Source: Isoetes taiwanensis (lineage: Eukaryota; Streptophyta; Lycopodiopsida; Isoetales; Isoetaceae). Taken from it: a stretch of DNA of 64,000 nt. The position numbers were made by a program, and so were the translations under genes. The notes under the pieces are model-generated. The model saw only the letters and a list, made by a program, of their open reading frames with translations, had not been told where the DNA came from and made no database searches. Where the stretch lies: contig JAJEKV010000001.1 in the NCBI GenBank assembly GCA_021234155.1, positions 23,175,189-23,239,188 of the forward strand. The letters run 5' to 3'. This document shows positions 24,184-36,150 of this stretch, in pieces (positions within the stretch are counted from its first letter, which is position 1; every line of letters begins with the position of its first letter).

Positions 24184-24408
24184 CTTATGCCACATGGCTC
24201 CAATAGGGTGGTTCCATGTGGCGGGTGCCCAATAGGTTAAGGCCACATGGAAAATGGTCTTAACCTAAGGTTGTTAAGTTATATAAATAACTTACTCATG
24301 CACCCTATGCCACTAATCTATGGTATACAAGGCTATGAAGGTAGATTTGTATAGTGATGGACTTGAAAATATACGTATATATGGCATATATTTCCCTGGA
24401 ACATCACA
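24184..24408 (-). repeat. 3' LTR of element B, copy 1
   Basis: It starts TTATGCCACATGGCTCC (the leading TG is lost) and ends GGAACATCACA, next to the pyrimidine-rich complement of a polypurine tract. It is about 30 bp longer than the partner LTR because of an internal insertion around 24,300-24,345. Confidence 0.7.
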
Positions 24409-25293
24409 TTCTCCCCCCGTTAGGATAATGCTATCCTCAGCATTACGCTAAGGTGACGAACCTACACTAATCCTACAAAAGCACACAATAAGAATATAGG
24501 AACTTAACTCTATTGAAAAGATCAACTTTCCGTTAATTACTTATTATGTAAATATAAGGCTATATTTATAAGTTATACAAAAGTATATAGCCATAACACT
24601 ATTATTATAAAAGTATACACACATAATATTATTACAACAAAGTTAGGAGTTCATAGTTAAGTCTAAAATCTATGACTCGTGTCTTCTCGTAACGTGCTCC
24701 CTCCTCCATGCTTCCCTTCACTGGCCTACACAAGTAGCACATTACGTTATATAAGTTAATAAGTTTGTGGTTTTAGGGGACCACCCCCCCTAATTACCTC
24801 CTTGAGCCAAACTACTAGCTCAAGGTTACCCTACTACCTTGCACTCGATCATGGACCCATAAGGATTTGAGCTTAAGGACCATTTAAGATGATCCTATCA
24901 TTACCCATGATCAGGTGCTACCTTGTACATGATCCCCTTGATCGAGTACACCCGGAGTGCCTCATGCCCCTGAGGGTTTAAGCTAGGGAACGTCTCACGA
25001 TCCCATCATCGCACATGATCACTGATACCTCACCATGACCCCCCTATAGTCAGATGCGTGTGCCCTGCATCATGGCATAGAGATCATCCGAATGATGGTC
25101 TCATCATCGCCCACCATGCCGCTCTTCCTCTCACATGACCCTCCTGGTCATGCGCACTCTTGGTGCATGTTGGCCTAGAGAATGCCTTTAGAGCGTATCT
25201 CATCATCGCCTACACTTCCAAGACTTTGGCATATGCATTCTACTAGCCTGAATGCATATGCCTTACTAAAGCTATACTAAGACATACACTTAA

Positions 25294-26517
25294 CTAAGCA
25301 CCTGGCAAGTCGGCGTCGACCAGCTCGGAGATGACTCGGCCGTCGAACTCCTTCATAAAGTCTGGGTATTGCTTCTCTAGATCCTGTTTCAATACCCAAG
25401 TTGCGTCTTCCACAGGCAGGTGGTTTCACTTGACCAAACATTGGAGGAATTGAGACCTTATCGTCTTCTTAAATGCCTTGTCGAGGATTAACTCTGGCAC
25501 TATTTCAATTTGTTCTTCCTCATCTCCAACAAAATTGGAGTTTCCAAAACCCCCTCTGGGTTTGGAGTGTGCCTCTTCAACAGACTCACATGGAAGATCT
25601 TGTGGACTTTAAGGTGGGTAGGTAAGTCGAGCTTGTAGGCTTGGCTCTCGCTCCAAAACCTTGAAGGGTCCCGGCCGCCTTGGAGCAAGCTACTTACAAT
25701 TGCCGATGCGAAGCTTCCCTTGCTTGACCTTTACTTGAGCCAAACTTTATCTCCCAGCACAAACTCTCGAGGAGTTTTATGTCTATCTGCTAGACTCTTC
25801 TGATGTGCCCATGCTGTCTGAAGATATTCTCACACTTCTACCACAAGCTATTGCATATCTGCTGTCATTGTTGAGAAATGTCCATCTTGGGCACTAGATT
25901 ATGCCACCTAACTGGGGTCAAGCATTGATAACTATAACTAATCATGGAGGAGACATCTTCGATGACTCTTGCTTCATATTGTTGTACGTAACTCGACCAG
26001 GTGGATGTAATCAGCCCATTTGGATTGCTTATTCCAACATAGTTCCTCAACGTGTCCCCAAAATTTTGTTGGTGCGCTCCGTTTGCCCATTGACTGCAAA
26101 TGAAAAGCAAAACTCATCCACAATTTGGTGTAGATCGTGTTGAAGAAGCCTTGCTAAAAGACACTGAAGAACTTCAGATCTCTATTGGTGCTGATCGCCC
26201 TGTGCATTCCATGCAGCCTAAAAAAAACTCTTATGTAGACAACACGGCTAGATCCAAAGTTATGCCTGTGGTGCGGTGTGGCAAGAATGTGCCCTTCGTG
26301 ATAACTTATCTACCACCACCACCAACGAGGCATCAAAGCTCCTTGTTGTCCTTTGAAAGCCCACTATGAAAACCATGCTGATGACTTCCCACTTGGCGTC
26401 TGTCACCGCCCAAGGTTCCAAAACTCCTGGAATTCGAAGTTGTTCTGCCTTTGTCTGCTGCCACAACTGACATTCTTGGATATATCTGACTATATGCTTC
26501 TTCATGCCCGGCCACAA
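25294..26517 (-). pseudogene. Ty3/gypsy integrase and chromodomain remnant
   Basis: The minus strand reads, in order: an H2C2-type zinc-finger end (WPGMKKHIVRYIQECQLWQQ at about 26,460-26,517), the start of the DDE integrase core (WEVISMVFIVG, VVVDKLS), a decayed core, then CLTPVRWHN, the GPX-like FHVSLLKR (25,600-25,690) and a chromodomain-like tail (ILDKAF, DATWVLKQ) ending at a stop at 25,294. This order is that of plant chromovirus integrases. Several stops and frameshifts interrupt it. Reverse transcriptase and RNase H should lie upstream but are missing. The duplicate is at about 49,585-50,801, with 49,640-49,990 identical. Confidence 0.85.
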
Positions 26518-28510
26518 GTAGCTACTTCTAATCTTGAAGTAAGCCTTTATAGATTCTGCATGGCCGAAGAAGAGCTATTATGCATATCATGGAAGATTTT
26601 CCTTTCTCCTGATGCTTTAAGTATGCATAGTTGTTCTCTTTCCAAAAGAAATGACAAAAATCTACTCGAAATTTCGTCCCAATCCCATCATGGATGTTAT
26701 CATCCATATTTCTAAGATATTCAACTATTTGATAGGTCCTCTAGCTTGCTTAAAGCTGGTGCAGTCGTTATTCGTTGGAGTAGCAAGGCGATGATCCATA
26801 ATTTGTTGAAAGTTGTTGTATAATCATTCGTGTGCCCTACTTTCTTTTGTCGAACATATTCTGACTCTTCTTGTTCTTAATATTGATGTTGACTACCTTC
26901 ATTAAAGTTGTCCCTCTTAGTGGATTTGCCGATGTAGTGGCAATATAAGGCTCGGTGTCATATCCCAAAAGCTTGAAAGTGTTCACCACTGTATAGAATC
27001 TTTTGTGTCGACTCATCTGCCTTGGAGGTTACGAGATTTGAGGATGATTCTTGTAACTCCTGAATTGATATTGTTGTGTTGTCCTTGTCGATTCGATTCT
27101 TCGTCTTAGCGGTCACATGTTGTTGTTATAAGGCTGATGACAATCTTGAGTGCTTTACCCCTTCTAACTGTAGAACTTCTCTTCCTGAGAGAAGTCTATT
27201 TGCATCTATGTGCAGGGACTAATCTTGAATGATCAGTTAGTAATGATGGTATTTGGTCCCCCATGGTGCCTCTTCTTGATGGTGTTTGACCTCCAATCTC
27301 TAAGAACGAAGATCGAAGACCATAATGATCTTGAGATGGTGCTGTCGAGGTTGATGTAGCTGCTCTGAAGTATCAGGGCTGATGAGGAAAAATTTTGTTG
27401 CAGTCTCGCCATATTCCTATTCCTGAGCAGTCCACCCTTGCTGGCTTGTAACACCACCTTAGTCAAAGCATGTCTGCTTGAAGTCCAAATCTGATACTAC
27501 TATGGCCTATATATCTGCAATAGTTGCCCTTCCTAGGAGGTATGTCCAGCCTCATCCCTTAAAATTCCTGATGTCGCTCTGTCATTAGTTATCGATGTGG
27601 GGCCCCTTTTCGAGACAATATGGCACTTGGAGAATATCCTTGACTAGGAGATGTTCCTCCCCTAATGTGATCAATTTTGTAAGTGTCATGATGCCCACTG
27701 GCTGTTCCATAGCCCTCTTGGCAATTCTTATGTCTATCCTTGATGTCGGAATTGTCCTTCCTATAGGCTCCCCTTTATTATTTGTGTTCGGCTTCCCTGT
27801 ACACCATCTTGGCCTTTGATTTGCTGAAGTTTCCTCCATAAAGCTGCCCTCTGCTTTCAATTCGTTGATATTGTCGAGTGGCTCCCCTGTCGAGGCTCGA
27901 GGATCTGCAACGAAGGTTCTCCTGACCTATTTTACTGCCCTAAGTGCACAGGGCAACTAATACTACCACAATAACAATTACTTATGTCTACTTACTCTAC
28001 AAACCCTATTTTTATACCTCTATCCACTTTATCTCAAATGACCCACTTGGCATTTGGCACTTTACTAGGCACTGAGAAGGGTACTTATTTGCTGTTATAG
28101 GGTGGTATAAGGAGACTTATTCTATGGATGCACTTGGTGTGTTGAACTAAATTACCTAGATAGAATAGATTCCTAGATAATTATCTATGCTACAAAGGCA
28201 TGGCAGAAGATACTTGATGGTAGTGGATCTATAACGTGTGTTGGTATATCATACCAACATGTGACAACAATTTCTAAGGCCTTGGCAACTAGCTGGGTTT
28301 CTAAGAAAAAGGTTTGATTATCCTACCTATGTGTAGAAAAGAAGACACTTAGCAAGATAAGAGCGACAATTAAGCTAAGATGAATGCAGATGCTGTCTCT
28401 ATCTAGCTTAAGCGTCTTGGTTCTAACTCTAAGGCTTGGCCATTAATACTATCTAACATGATTAAAGCTTAAATTTAATTAAGGATTATAATTCAAATAT
28501 AAACGATGCC
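26518..28510 (-). other. Element B interior, unassigned relics
   Basis: Short minus-strand frames at 27,233-27,466 and 27,585-27,860 may be decayed gag or protease sequence, but no motif supports this. There is no YxDD or other reverse-transcriptase signature. Confidence 0.35.
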
Positions 28511-28600
28511 CGCCCTCAGTGATTGGCAGAGGGGGGTTTGGAGGGGTTCATCTCTATGGGTGGGAGGTTCGATTTCCACTATTGTGGAAATTTTTTTAAG
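28511..28600 (+). mobile_element. tRNA-like SINE head
   Basis: A-box-like TGGCAGAGGGG near 28,524 and a good B box, GGTTCGATTTCC, near 28,568 are at tRNA-like spacing. No 3' tail could be bounded. The same sequence is at about 52,838 in copy 2. Confidence 0.5.
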
Positions 28601-28609
28601 ATAAAGTTC

Positions 28610-29345
28610 AAATGGATTGAAAAGCTAGAATGGGTACTACAAGACACTAAAATGTGCACTAAGAACCTTTCTCCTAAGCAATTTTGCAAAATTTTTTCTC
28701 ACAATCATGTCATTTAGATCACTAAGAACGTTTAAATAGATTGAAAAGCTGGAATGGGTACTACAAGACACTAGAATGCATGGCAGATGACTAAAATGTG
28801 CACTAAGAACCTTTCTCCTAAGCAATTTTGCAAACTTTTTGCTCACAATCATGTCACTCAGGTCACTTCGCGCCATGGCGTCTGTGTTCTCAATGCACAG
28901 GCCTCTGGCGTGGATGACAGAGAACGCACAGGCCTCTGGCGTGGAGTGACAAGAGTGCCCTGATTTCTAGCAAAAGTCAACATCTCTAAAACTATAAGAT
29001 GCTTATTTGGATCAATCCTCGACTAACTAGCAACTTATCTCATGCTAAAAGGACATCTAAAAGTGCAATCATGGGACTCGGGTCACTTTGCGCGAAAGGG
29101 GCCTGCGTTCACGACGCAGAGGCCTTTGGCGCGGAGTGACCGAAGTGGCCTGATCTTGGCTATTCTTTCATATTTTTAACAAGAAAGTGCTATACTAAAT
29201 TTCTAAACAAATTCTAAGCATTTTAACATCTTTTAGTACAAAAATTGGGTCAATTATGCCCTAAATCAAGTGACTCGGGTCACTTCGCGCAAAAGGGGCC
29301 TGCATTCGCGACGCAGAGGCATTTCGCGCGGGTTGACTAGAGTTG
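28610..29345. repeat. Degenerate ~200-bp repeat array
   Basis: The landmark GGTCACTT followed by a CGCGC-like run recurs near 28,862, 29,082 and 29,279, each with a downstream GCCTnnGTTC...GACGCAGAGGC-type block. Left of these, a ~120-bp pair (28,618 and 28,739; ACTACAAGACACTA, CCTAAGCAATTTTGCAAA) looks like more decayed units. Copy 2 is at about 52,935-53,690, where CGCGC is often reduced. Confidence 0.6.
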
Positions 29346-29426
29346 CCTTCTTTCTTTCTTTTTTGGTTCTACCATTAATTCTAGGAACATATATACATAC
29401 AAGCTCAAAATTTTATTCGAAGATTC

Positions 29427-29710
29427 CTAAATTTTATCTTTTCTAATCCTCCGTGCCAACTTCATGTTCTTGAGTATAATGGTCGTCCTCTTGGCATGAA
29501 TGGTGCAGATCTTGGCCTCCTCGGCTTTGGCCGCTTCCTGGTGAGACCCCGCCGTCGTTGATGTGGCTCGGTAGTCGTAGTCCATCTTGAGCTCCTGCAT
29601 AGATCTTTGATGTAGGCACTCGAAAGGAGACTTTCTGAATCATCAGACTGGTACGCGGCAATGCCAAATATGCTGAGCAGCTCCACTGTGCTGGGAATTT
29701 GGCCCATGGC
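29427..29710 (-). pseudogene. Histone H3-like relic
   Basis: The minus-strand frame ending with TAG at 29,427-29,429 reads EEAKICTIHAKRTTIILKNM then KLARRIRKDKI. This aligns with the histone H3 C-terminal half (the LCAIHAKRVTI and QLARRIRG region), including the conserved Cys. Upstream pieces recall the alpha-N and alpha-1 parts (PSTVELL; TSLMIQKVSF against TELLIRKLPF), with frame changes between them. The protein is diverged more than canonical H3, so a CENH3-like or captured variant is possible. It lies inside element B next to repeat arrays and has no visible start or promoter. Copy 2 is at 53,767-54,045, with that Cys codon altered. Confidence 0.7.
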
Positions 29711-29867
29711 GGACCTTCTTCGAAGAATTGGATCAAGGTGGTGTAGGCTTGCTTTTCGACCCTAGTCGGCTACCTTTGACGGACTCCGGCACTCTATTTA
29801 TAATATCAATAATTATGTCAGATTCATCGGCGGAGATAAATCTTGCATCACTACAAGAGGAAGGGGG

Positions 29868-31310
29868 TATTAGAGTCAGTTTTAGAGTCAGACCCTAGTT
29901 ATAAACTTAGACAGAAAAAAATAGAAAGAAGTCCTTAAACTGATACTATTGCTGACTCTATAACTGATTCTAAGCTCTGCCGTTTAAACGTCAGAATTAG
30001 CATCAGAATTTAGCGTCGCAGCAGACATAGAGTCACGATTAGAGCCAACCATAGTGTTAGAATTAGAGACAACTTTATCATTAGCATTAGAGTTAACATT
30101 AGAGTCATCCATAGTGTTAGAATTAGAGTCAACCATAGAGTTAGAATTAGAAACATCTTTACCATCAGCATTAGAGGCATGTACAAAATTTTGTATACTG
30201 TATATTAAGGTTTGCAAAATACTATAAGGTTTGAGAGAATGTACTTAATGGTGTTAATTTTGTACATGTATTGTAAATTTTTTGAGGCTCTCGCTGCCCT
30301 ACGTAACCCCCCGTGTGAATATGCACCCAAACCAAAGGGGGTTTATGGGGAATTTTCTATATGAACTGAAGGCTAATTCAATTAGTTTTTGAAGTATATT
30401 TAATTGTCATTAGTTAATATCGTATTGAGATACTCTTCTATGATTGCTAATAATATGCATTGAAAAACTTTGAAGCATATAAGATAAACAAGATAATGCA
30501 CACGTTATGGTATATTCATAGCCTTGATAATCTCTTTCTAGCCACATAGGATAATGTGAAATGAAGACTTTGAGAAATTGAAAAGTCTAGAGAAACAATA
30601 ATTATACTAAGAGTCTAGAAGCAAATGGTTCTTTACATAGATGGCAAGTGAGTTCCTTTTTGGTATCTTTGCTTATGAGATTATTCAAAAAGCTTTAAGA
30701 TCTATAGTAAACCGCCTGACTAGTCAGAGTGTACACCATATGGGTCAATGATATAGAACTTAACATAGAATCAATGGTAGCATCAAATCTAGAGATAGTG
30801 TATAGACAAGAGTGAGATCACATGTTAGCACGAATAGTAGAGTTCATAATACTATTGTATGAGTCAATGTAGCGTCAGTCATAGGGTTAGATATAGAATC
30901 AATAGTAATATCAAGCGTAGAGTCGGTAGTAGAGTCATAATTAAACCAAACATAGTGTCAGACATAGGATTAGATATAGAGTCAATAGTAGCATCAAAGA
31001 TAGAGTCATTATAGAGTCAGAATTAGAACCAAAGGTAGTGTCAGGCAAAGAGTCATTATAGAGTCAGAATAGAGGTCAACATAAAGTTAGACATAGAGTC
31101 AAGCCTAGCGTTAGATTCAGCGCCCACAATAGCATACAGGGTCAATACTAAGGTCAGAATTAGAGTCAGATGGCATTTATGCTTGAACTGGATGCTAATA
31201 CATTTGATTCGTAGTGCATCAGCTCTTGTGTCAGCTATAGCGTCAGCTATAGCGCTAGTTTGGCTAACTGATATAGCATCATCCATAGAGTCAGACATAG
31301 CGTCAGAATT
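29868..31310. repeat. GACTCT/AATTCT minisatellite in two blocks
   Basis: Short degenerate units such as TAGAGTCAGAATTAGAGTCA (plus strand) fill 29,868-30,176 and about 30,735-31,310. The period is a multiple of six, so the minus strand reads runs of Asp, Ser, Asn and Met with few stops. The blocks are separated by about 550 bp that include a MITE fragment. Copy 2 is at about 54,205-55,680. Confidence 0.8.
30177..30360. mobile_element. Right-half fragment of the 268-600 MITE family
   Basis: It shares the internal ATACTGTATA, GCAAAATACTATAAG and GGTGTTnATTTTGTAC motifs and the terminal TGAATATGCACCCAAACC run with the element at 268-600. It lacks the left inverted repeat. It interrupts the minisatellite. 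Confidence 0.8.
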
Positions 31311-31429
31311 AGCACAAAAGCATTATTTGATAATAACTGTTGCTATTAACTACAGAACATTGTTTTCACCTCAAAAAACACCAAAAAAGTCCATCTGACG
31401 CTATGGCTGATGCTAATACCCCTTTTCTC

Positions 31430-32540
31430 TTGAGTGCATGATGCCTCCTTCTTCTTGTACTCACTGTCTTGCTTCAGCCTTGAATAGCTTCTCGCTGATT
31501 TTGCCCTCCTTGGACTTCACTGGATATGGTTGCCGAGCGTAGGCTCCGTCTGTTCTTCGGCCTCCTCCTCCTCTTCTTCTTTAGCCTCTTGCTCCCCCCT
31601 CTTGTTGGTGTGGTCCTTCCTCCTCGGTCTCATCCTCCTCCGGTTCATCCAGTTGTGGTATTCTGACAACCACGATCCCCCTACGCCTATCTTCACGCCT
31701 CTTTGCTCTCTTCTCCCTTGCCTACGTCTCTTCCTCCCTTGCAACCACTTTCTTCCTGCCCTTTTCTTTCACATTGTTGGCTCCCCTTCTTTGCTCTTCT
31801 TCTTTCTTTGGGTTGCTTTCGTATTAGAGGTTGCTCCTAATTGGTTCTTTGCTCACCTACTCTTCACCGGTGTTGGGGTTGCTCTGCTCAGGGGTTGCTC
31901 TTGCTACCTTGTTCCTCACTTGCTCTTTCTGTTGCTGGGATTTCTCTTGCTATTTGCTCTGACTTGCTCTTTACTGTTCTTTGGGGTTGCTCACATGCCG
32001 CAGGTTGCTCTTGCTACTTGCTCCTCACCTCGAGCCGAGGCCACAATCTCAATTTTCCCAGGCCTTGCGATCATTCACCTGAAGTGCTAGGCCTTTGCTC
32101 CTCCAAAAGTGAAACAATTTGTCGAAGAGCTTGAGTGGCTAAGTTAGTCATCGGCCTAGAGCCTCAGAATTTGTTTGTCATGCTGCGTGGCGAGTGTTTC
32201 AAGCGTTCTAGTGCAAAATTTGGGGCTTCTAACCTTCCTAGCTACTTGCTTGGTCCTCCCAACAACTTAGTTTCCTTGATAATGGCCTCTTCGAAAGCTC
32301 TTGCCTCTATCAATGGTCGACTATGTCTATTCGCGGCTCCTTTGGCTCGATCTTGTAGACTGTTCGTTTGGTGGACACTCTTATGGCAGCTTCAGAGATT
32401 GGCTTATAATTCGCCTTACAAGGGTAAAAGAGAGGTTCAAGCTACCATTTGGGAACTTCTAAGGAGTAGCGGTGCTTCCATAGATTTAATAGCTATTTTT
32501 CTTAAGAGTAAATTTATTATAACTTTGGGTTATTAATTAA
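31430..32540 (-). other. Charged low-complexity segment of element B
   Basis: The minus strand encodes Glu/Lys/Arg-rich peptide with internal repeats (EIPATERASEEQ-type units are clearest in copy 2 at 56,221-56,412). The plus-strand Ser/Leu-rich frames are its complement. It could be the hydrophilic part of a gag protein, but no zinc knuckle is visible. From about 32,230 to 32,536 the two copies are essentially identical. Confidence 0.35.
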
Positions 32541-32689
32541 GGTACTTTCCCTAATCACTTAACTATTTCACGAACTTTCCTATTTCTTTTTGGCCAAATA
32601 TTGGTCATTTCCCGCACTCTAGGGTATCCCTAGTGCGGGAAGGGGATATGAAGGTGTCTTGCGCGCCCTTCCCCTATGGGCTCCTATAA

Positions 32690-33960
32690 CAGCGGAAGCA
32701 TAAACAACGTCAGAACTAGCAATAACAATACATCGAACTACCTCGAAGGGTAGCACATCCACATATCCATAGATACAATAGAGATAAACACATGCGGTAA
32801 AACATGAGAGCTACCCAAGGCTCAGACTCATGGGGAGGTACTGACAGCTAGGTCTCAAGATAGAGCAGACCGAGTCATAACAATAGCGGGGCTCGCTATA
32901 GACAATGGCCAGGGTCGACCACTCCATCCGCCCCTCTTGTGCATACTTTGCAGATGGGCTAGATCGGGCTCTGGTACGACTCTAACCTTCTGGATACGCA
33001 ATCTCATGGTATCACCCATCGAGACTACACCAGGTTGCATCTCCTCAGTCCCGCGTGAATTGTGATTCCACCCGGTCGGCACGGCGGAATGCCGGGGGGA
33101 GGCGTCGAGGCAGGAAGGGTTCCATCTCCCCTTCCCGGGGTCTAGAGGTTCCACGGGCAGCTAGAGAATCGTGGCGACATACGATTCTTTCCCGACTGAA
33201 CCCCCCAAAACAAGAGCCAGGCCGTCACCTGCAGCTCTTGAGAGACAGGGCAACACCATTGCCCCAGGAGGTGCCGGACCCATGCCCGGCCCACTCGAAG
33301 TGACCGGCCATAAGCCTAGCCCGCTATAGGGTCCCCAGTAGCGGCATTCAGCAGGGACCCTCCCACCGTCTTGCCTCTAGCCCCGTTATGTAGTGTTGAG
33401 TCATATCAAATCCCCCGTAACCCGGTGGGTTCCTATGCACAGGCCGCATAGTAATAGGAACTAAAGGGTCTAAACTAGGAGCATCGGTAAGTAATGGCTA
33501 CTAGGTCTCTACCCCCCTTCCCCATACAAGAAGAGCAAACATGATCAACCAACATCACATATCCACATAACATGATAATAATGAGAATAACATTTAAATC
33601 TAATCATATACATTTAACTTACAGTTAGGGTTCATTGATTAGGGTTCAAGATCTAGACTGAGGATTCTAGGAAGGCTCTATTAGAAACATGAGATACTAA
33701 CTCATCTGGAATCCTAACTTCCAGATGATCTACCAAGAACTCTATGCCAAAATACCTGCTCCCGAAGAACTCCCTCCTACTCCCGGTGTCTCCATGGTCT
33801 TCGAGGTGTTCGAAGTAGTTCCCACTCCTACTGATGCACTCACGCTCTGGGGGCTGCTATCTTTGTCTTTGTGCCACGGGTGAGGCAGTTCTCAAAATCC
33901 AGTTTGGCCGAAGAAGGTTCCCAGTTGTTGGAGCGAGAAAAGAGGCCTAGGGTTAGGGTT
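32690..33960 (-). other. Leader block of element B, copy 1
   Basis: It is homologous to 7.4-8.6 kb of element A and lies just inside the upper LTR. It is non-coding as far as I can see. Confidence 0.6.
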
Positions 33961-33986
33961 TAAGCCGTTATAGGTTAGGGTTTACA

Positions 33987-34180
33987 TGTTATGCCACATG
34001 GCTCCAATAGGGTGGTTTCCGTGTGGCCGGGTGCCCATAGGTTAAGGCCGCGTGGAAAATGGTCTTAACCTAAGATTGCTAAGTTATATGAATAACTTAG
34101 TCATGCACCACGGATGGACTTGTATAGTGATGGACTGGAAATATATGTATTTATGGCGTATATTTTTCCACAGGCGTCTG
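33987..34180 (-). repeat. 5' LTR of element B, copy 1 (corrupted end)
   Basis: It starts TGTTATGCCACATGG, like the 194-bp LTR at 58,354-58,547. Its right end reads TTTTTCCACAGGCGTC where copy 2 and other family members have a CCCTGGAACGTCACA-type end. This is probably a base-call error and not an old mutation. Confidence 0.65.
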
Positions 34181-34189
34181 AAACACTCA

Positions 34190-35760
34190 ACTTCTTCTCT
34201 AGAATTGTGGAAAAGAGTTTAGAACAAGTACTAACCAAAATAGTTCGATAATTGTTGACCTCCTTTCTCATGCCACCTTCATATCACAGGAACCACCCTA
34301 TTCCTGACACCCGTCTAATGGAAACCCACGTTACTCTTGCCATATTAAACATTTTTAAGCCAAAGGGATGGTGTGTAGGCCTGCCCATTTCAAATGTTCG
34401 CACACAAGCTCATGTGATCACGTGCTTTGCCATTCAAGCTAATGAAGAGATGCCTGCCGCTACTTCTTCGATTGTGATCATCAAGTCCGATTTCACTTCA
34501 ACTGATATCTCAACATTATGATACAAATTTGCTACATGCTGCCCCCGGATCCCTTGCCGAGGAGATATAAACTTCTTGATTGTATCTCTTAAAGACCGTT
34601 CCAAAAGAGCTTTGGCTCCTCAAATAATGCCAGCAAAGAAGCTGGGTTTATTCTTTATAAACAGTCTCTTCTTATTACGCACTACTCGTTTGTACTGCTG
34701 CTTGTAAAAAGCCTTCTGGGTTGCATCACTTCTTTTCCAGTTTGCTTTGGCCATTCGGCAATCCTGATCAAACCAGGATTTGCATGGTAAACCCTTTCTG
34801 GCTCTATGTAGTATAAATATTTCTCTTGCAGAATCATCTAAGATGTCATGCAATTGAATAGTTAGCACATCTAACTCTCCATCCCATGATAAGCATGCAG
34901 CTTTGTGTTCAATGCAACAGTGGAATTGTATCTGTAAATTATTTTCTTATACTTGGTGATGGCAGCAATGGTATCATATCAGAGCGCTCTACTTGCAGGC
35001 TAAAAAATAGCGGGCAATGATCCGATTCTATTTCTTCATCACCTACCACAAAATTAGTGAGATCTTCCATGGATTCTTCTGACATTGCTAAGTAATCAAC
35101 CGTGCTCCTCCCCCTGCAAGTATTCTTTCTGGTATTTGGAAATCGGCTTAGCCCACTAGATTTGCACTACTGCACAAGCTAAAAAATTGTCTACCTGTCT
35201 TTGTGATTATTGCATCTTGTGATATCCGCTTCCTGCTGGATAGCTCTTGTCCCTCGTCATCCATAGACATTAACCATAATGGATCCTTATCCCCTGTGAA
35301 TGCAATGGCTTGTAGATTACCTGTTCTACCATTAAAATCTCTGTCAAATCCAAAATCTCTCACGAAAGTCCATGATATCTGTTCTAGTGCAAAGAATAGA
35401 TGGAGTCACCGAGGTCTCTGTTTCTTTGTAAGTCTTCTTACGTTTTGGGGTAAAATAACACACTGCTATATAGTACAAAGTTTGATTTCCTTTTATTTCC
35501 AACAATGTATATTGACAATGCTGATCTTTTCTTATACCACATATCAAATCTTTATAGATCGGTCTCACAAAACAAGCTATTCCTCCATTTCCCATATCTT
35601 TATCTTGAAATCTTTTGTTGCATGTTGAATATACCATGTCAAAGCCTTCAATGTCTGGAAGAGCATAAAGATCATGCTCCGTTGTCTCCACAAAACAGAT
35701 TACATCAATGTCATCTAAATTTTTTTGCATACTCAGGACTTTATCAATTATTAATTTGTT
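34190..35760 (-). pseudogene. LINE endonuclease-RT fragment, copy 1
   Basis: Same LINE as at 58,548-60,150. The minus strand starts with an endonuclease/exonuclease/phosphatase domain (ICFVETTEHDL, GNGGIACFVRP) and runs into the region before the RT. Near 35,341-35,420 a block corrupted relative to copy 2 breaks the frame before GDFNGRTG. Stops at 35,148 and beyond are shared with copy 2 and so predate the duplication. The upper LTR of element B abuts its RT portion at 34,190. Confidence 0.8.
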
Positions 35761-35791
35761 TACATTCCAGACTGCTATTCAAAGGCCTCCT

Positions 35792-35827
35792 GCAAGTATC
35801 TATTCAATTACTGCTTTTCCCGAGAGA

Positions 35828-35867
<40 letters not shown>

Positions 35868-36090
35868 TAGAGATAGATAGATAGATAGATAGATAGTATT
35901 TTAATGTCACGCCACTAGGCAAAGATCCAATCGACATGTGACCACACACCACACTACATTTGCTTTCGGTTGGCCCCTCCCCCAACCACCTTACATTAAC
36001 GTCTAGATTTGACCCCAACCGATGCACGAGTGCGGTCATTCACCGAACTGAAGACCAAATTGCCTAAGGAACTAGTGTGTTACCACTAGA

Positions 36091-36150
<60 letters not shown>

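Larger units (their letters stand above)
24184..34180 (-). mobile_element. Composite chromovirus-type LTR element B, copy 1
   Basis: LTRs of one family lie at both ends in the same orientation (24,184-24,408 and about 33,987-34,180). A polypurine tract and NAEDSI-type pol end follow the lower LTR. In minus-strand order the interior has the shared leader (33.96-32.6 kb), a charged low-complexity segment, a minisatellite, a histone H3-like relic, a ~200-bp repeat array, then integrase and chromodomain-like remains. I see no space or motif for reverse transcriptase, so it is not autonomous. The two LTRs differ by a 40-bp indel and the flanking 5-mers do not match, so it may be two elements merged or nested. 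Confidence 0.65.

Noticed and set aside
31530-32090. 186-codon Ser/Leu-rich plus-strand ORF resembling a multi-pass membrane protein
   Set aside because: It is the complement of a Glu/Lys/Arg-rich minus-strand segment of element B, and the frame is not kept in copy 2 in the same form.
35203-35870. Plus-strand ORFs of 141 and 121 codons
   Set aside because: They are antisense to the LINE endonuclease, which has clear EEP motifs on the minus strand.
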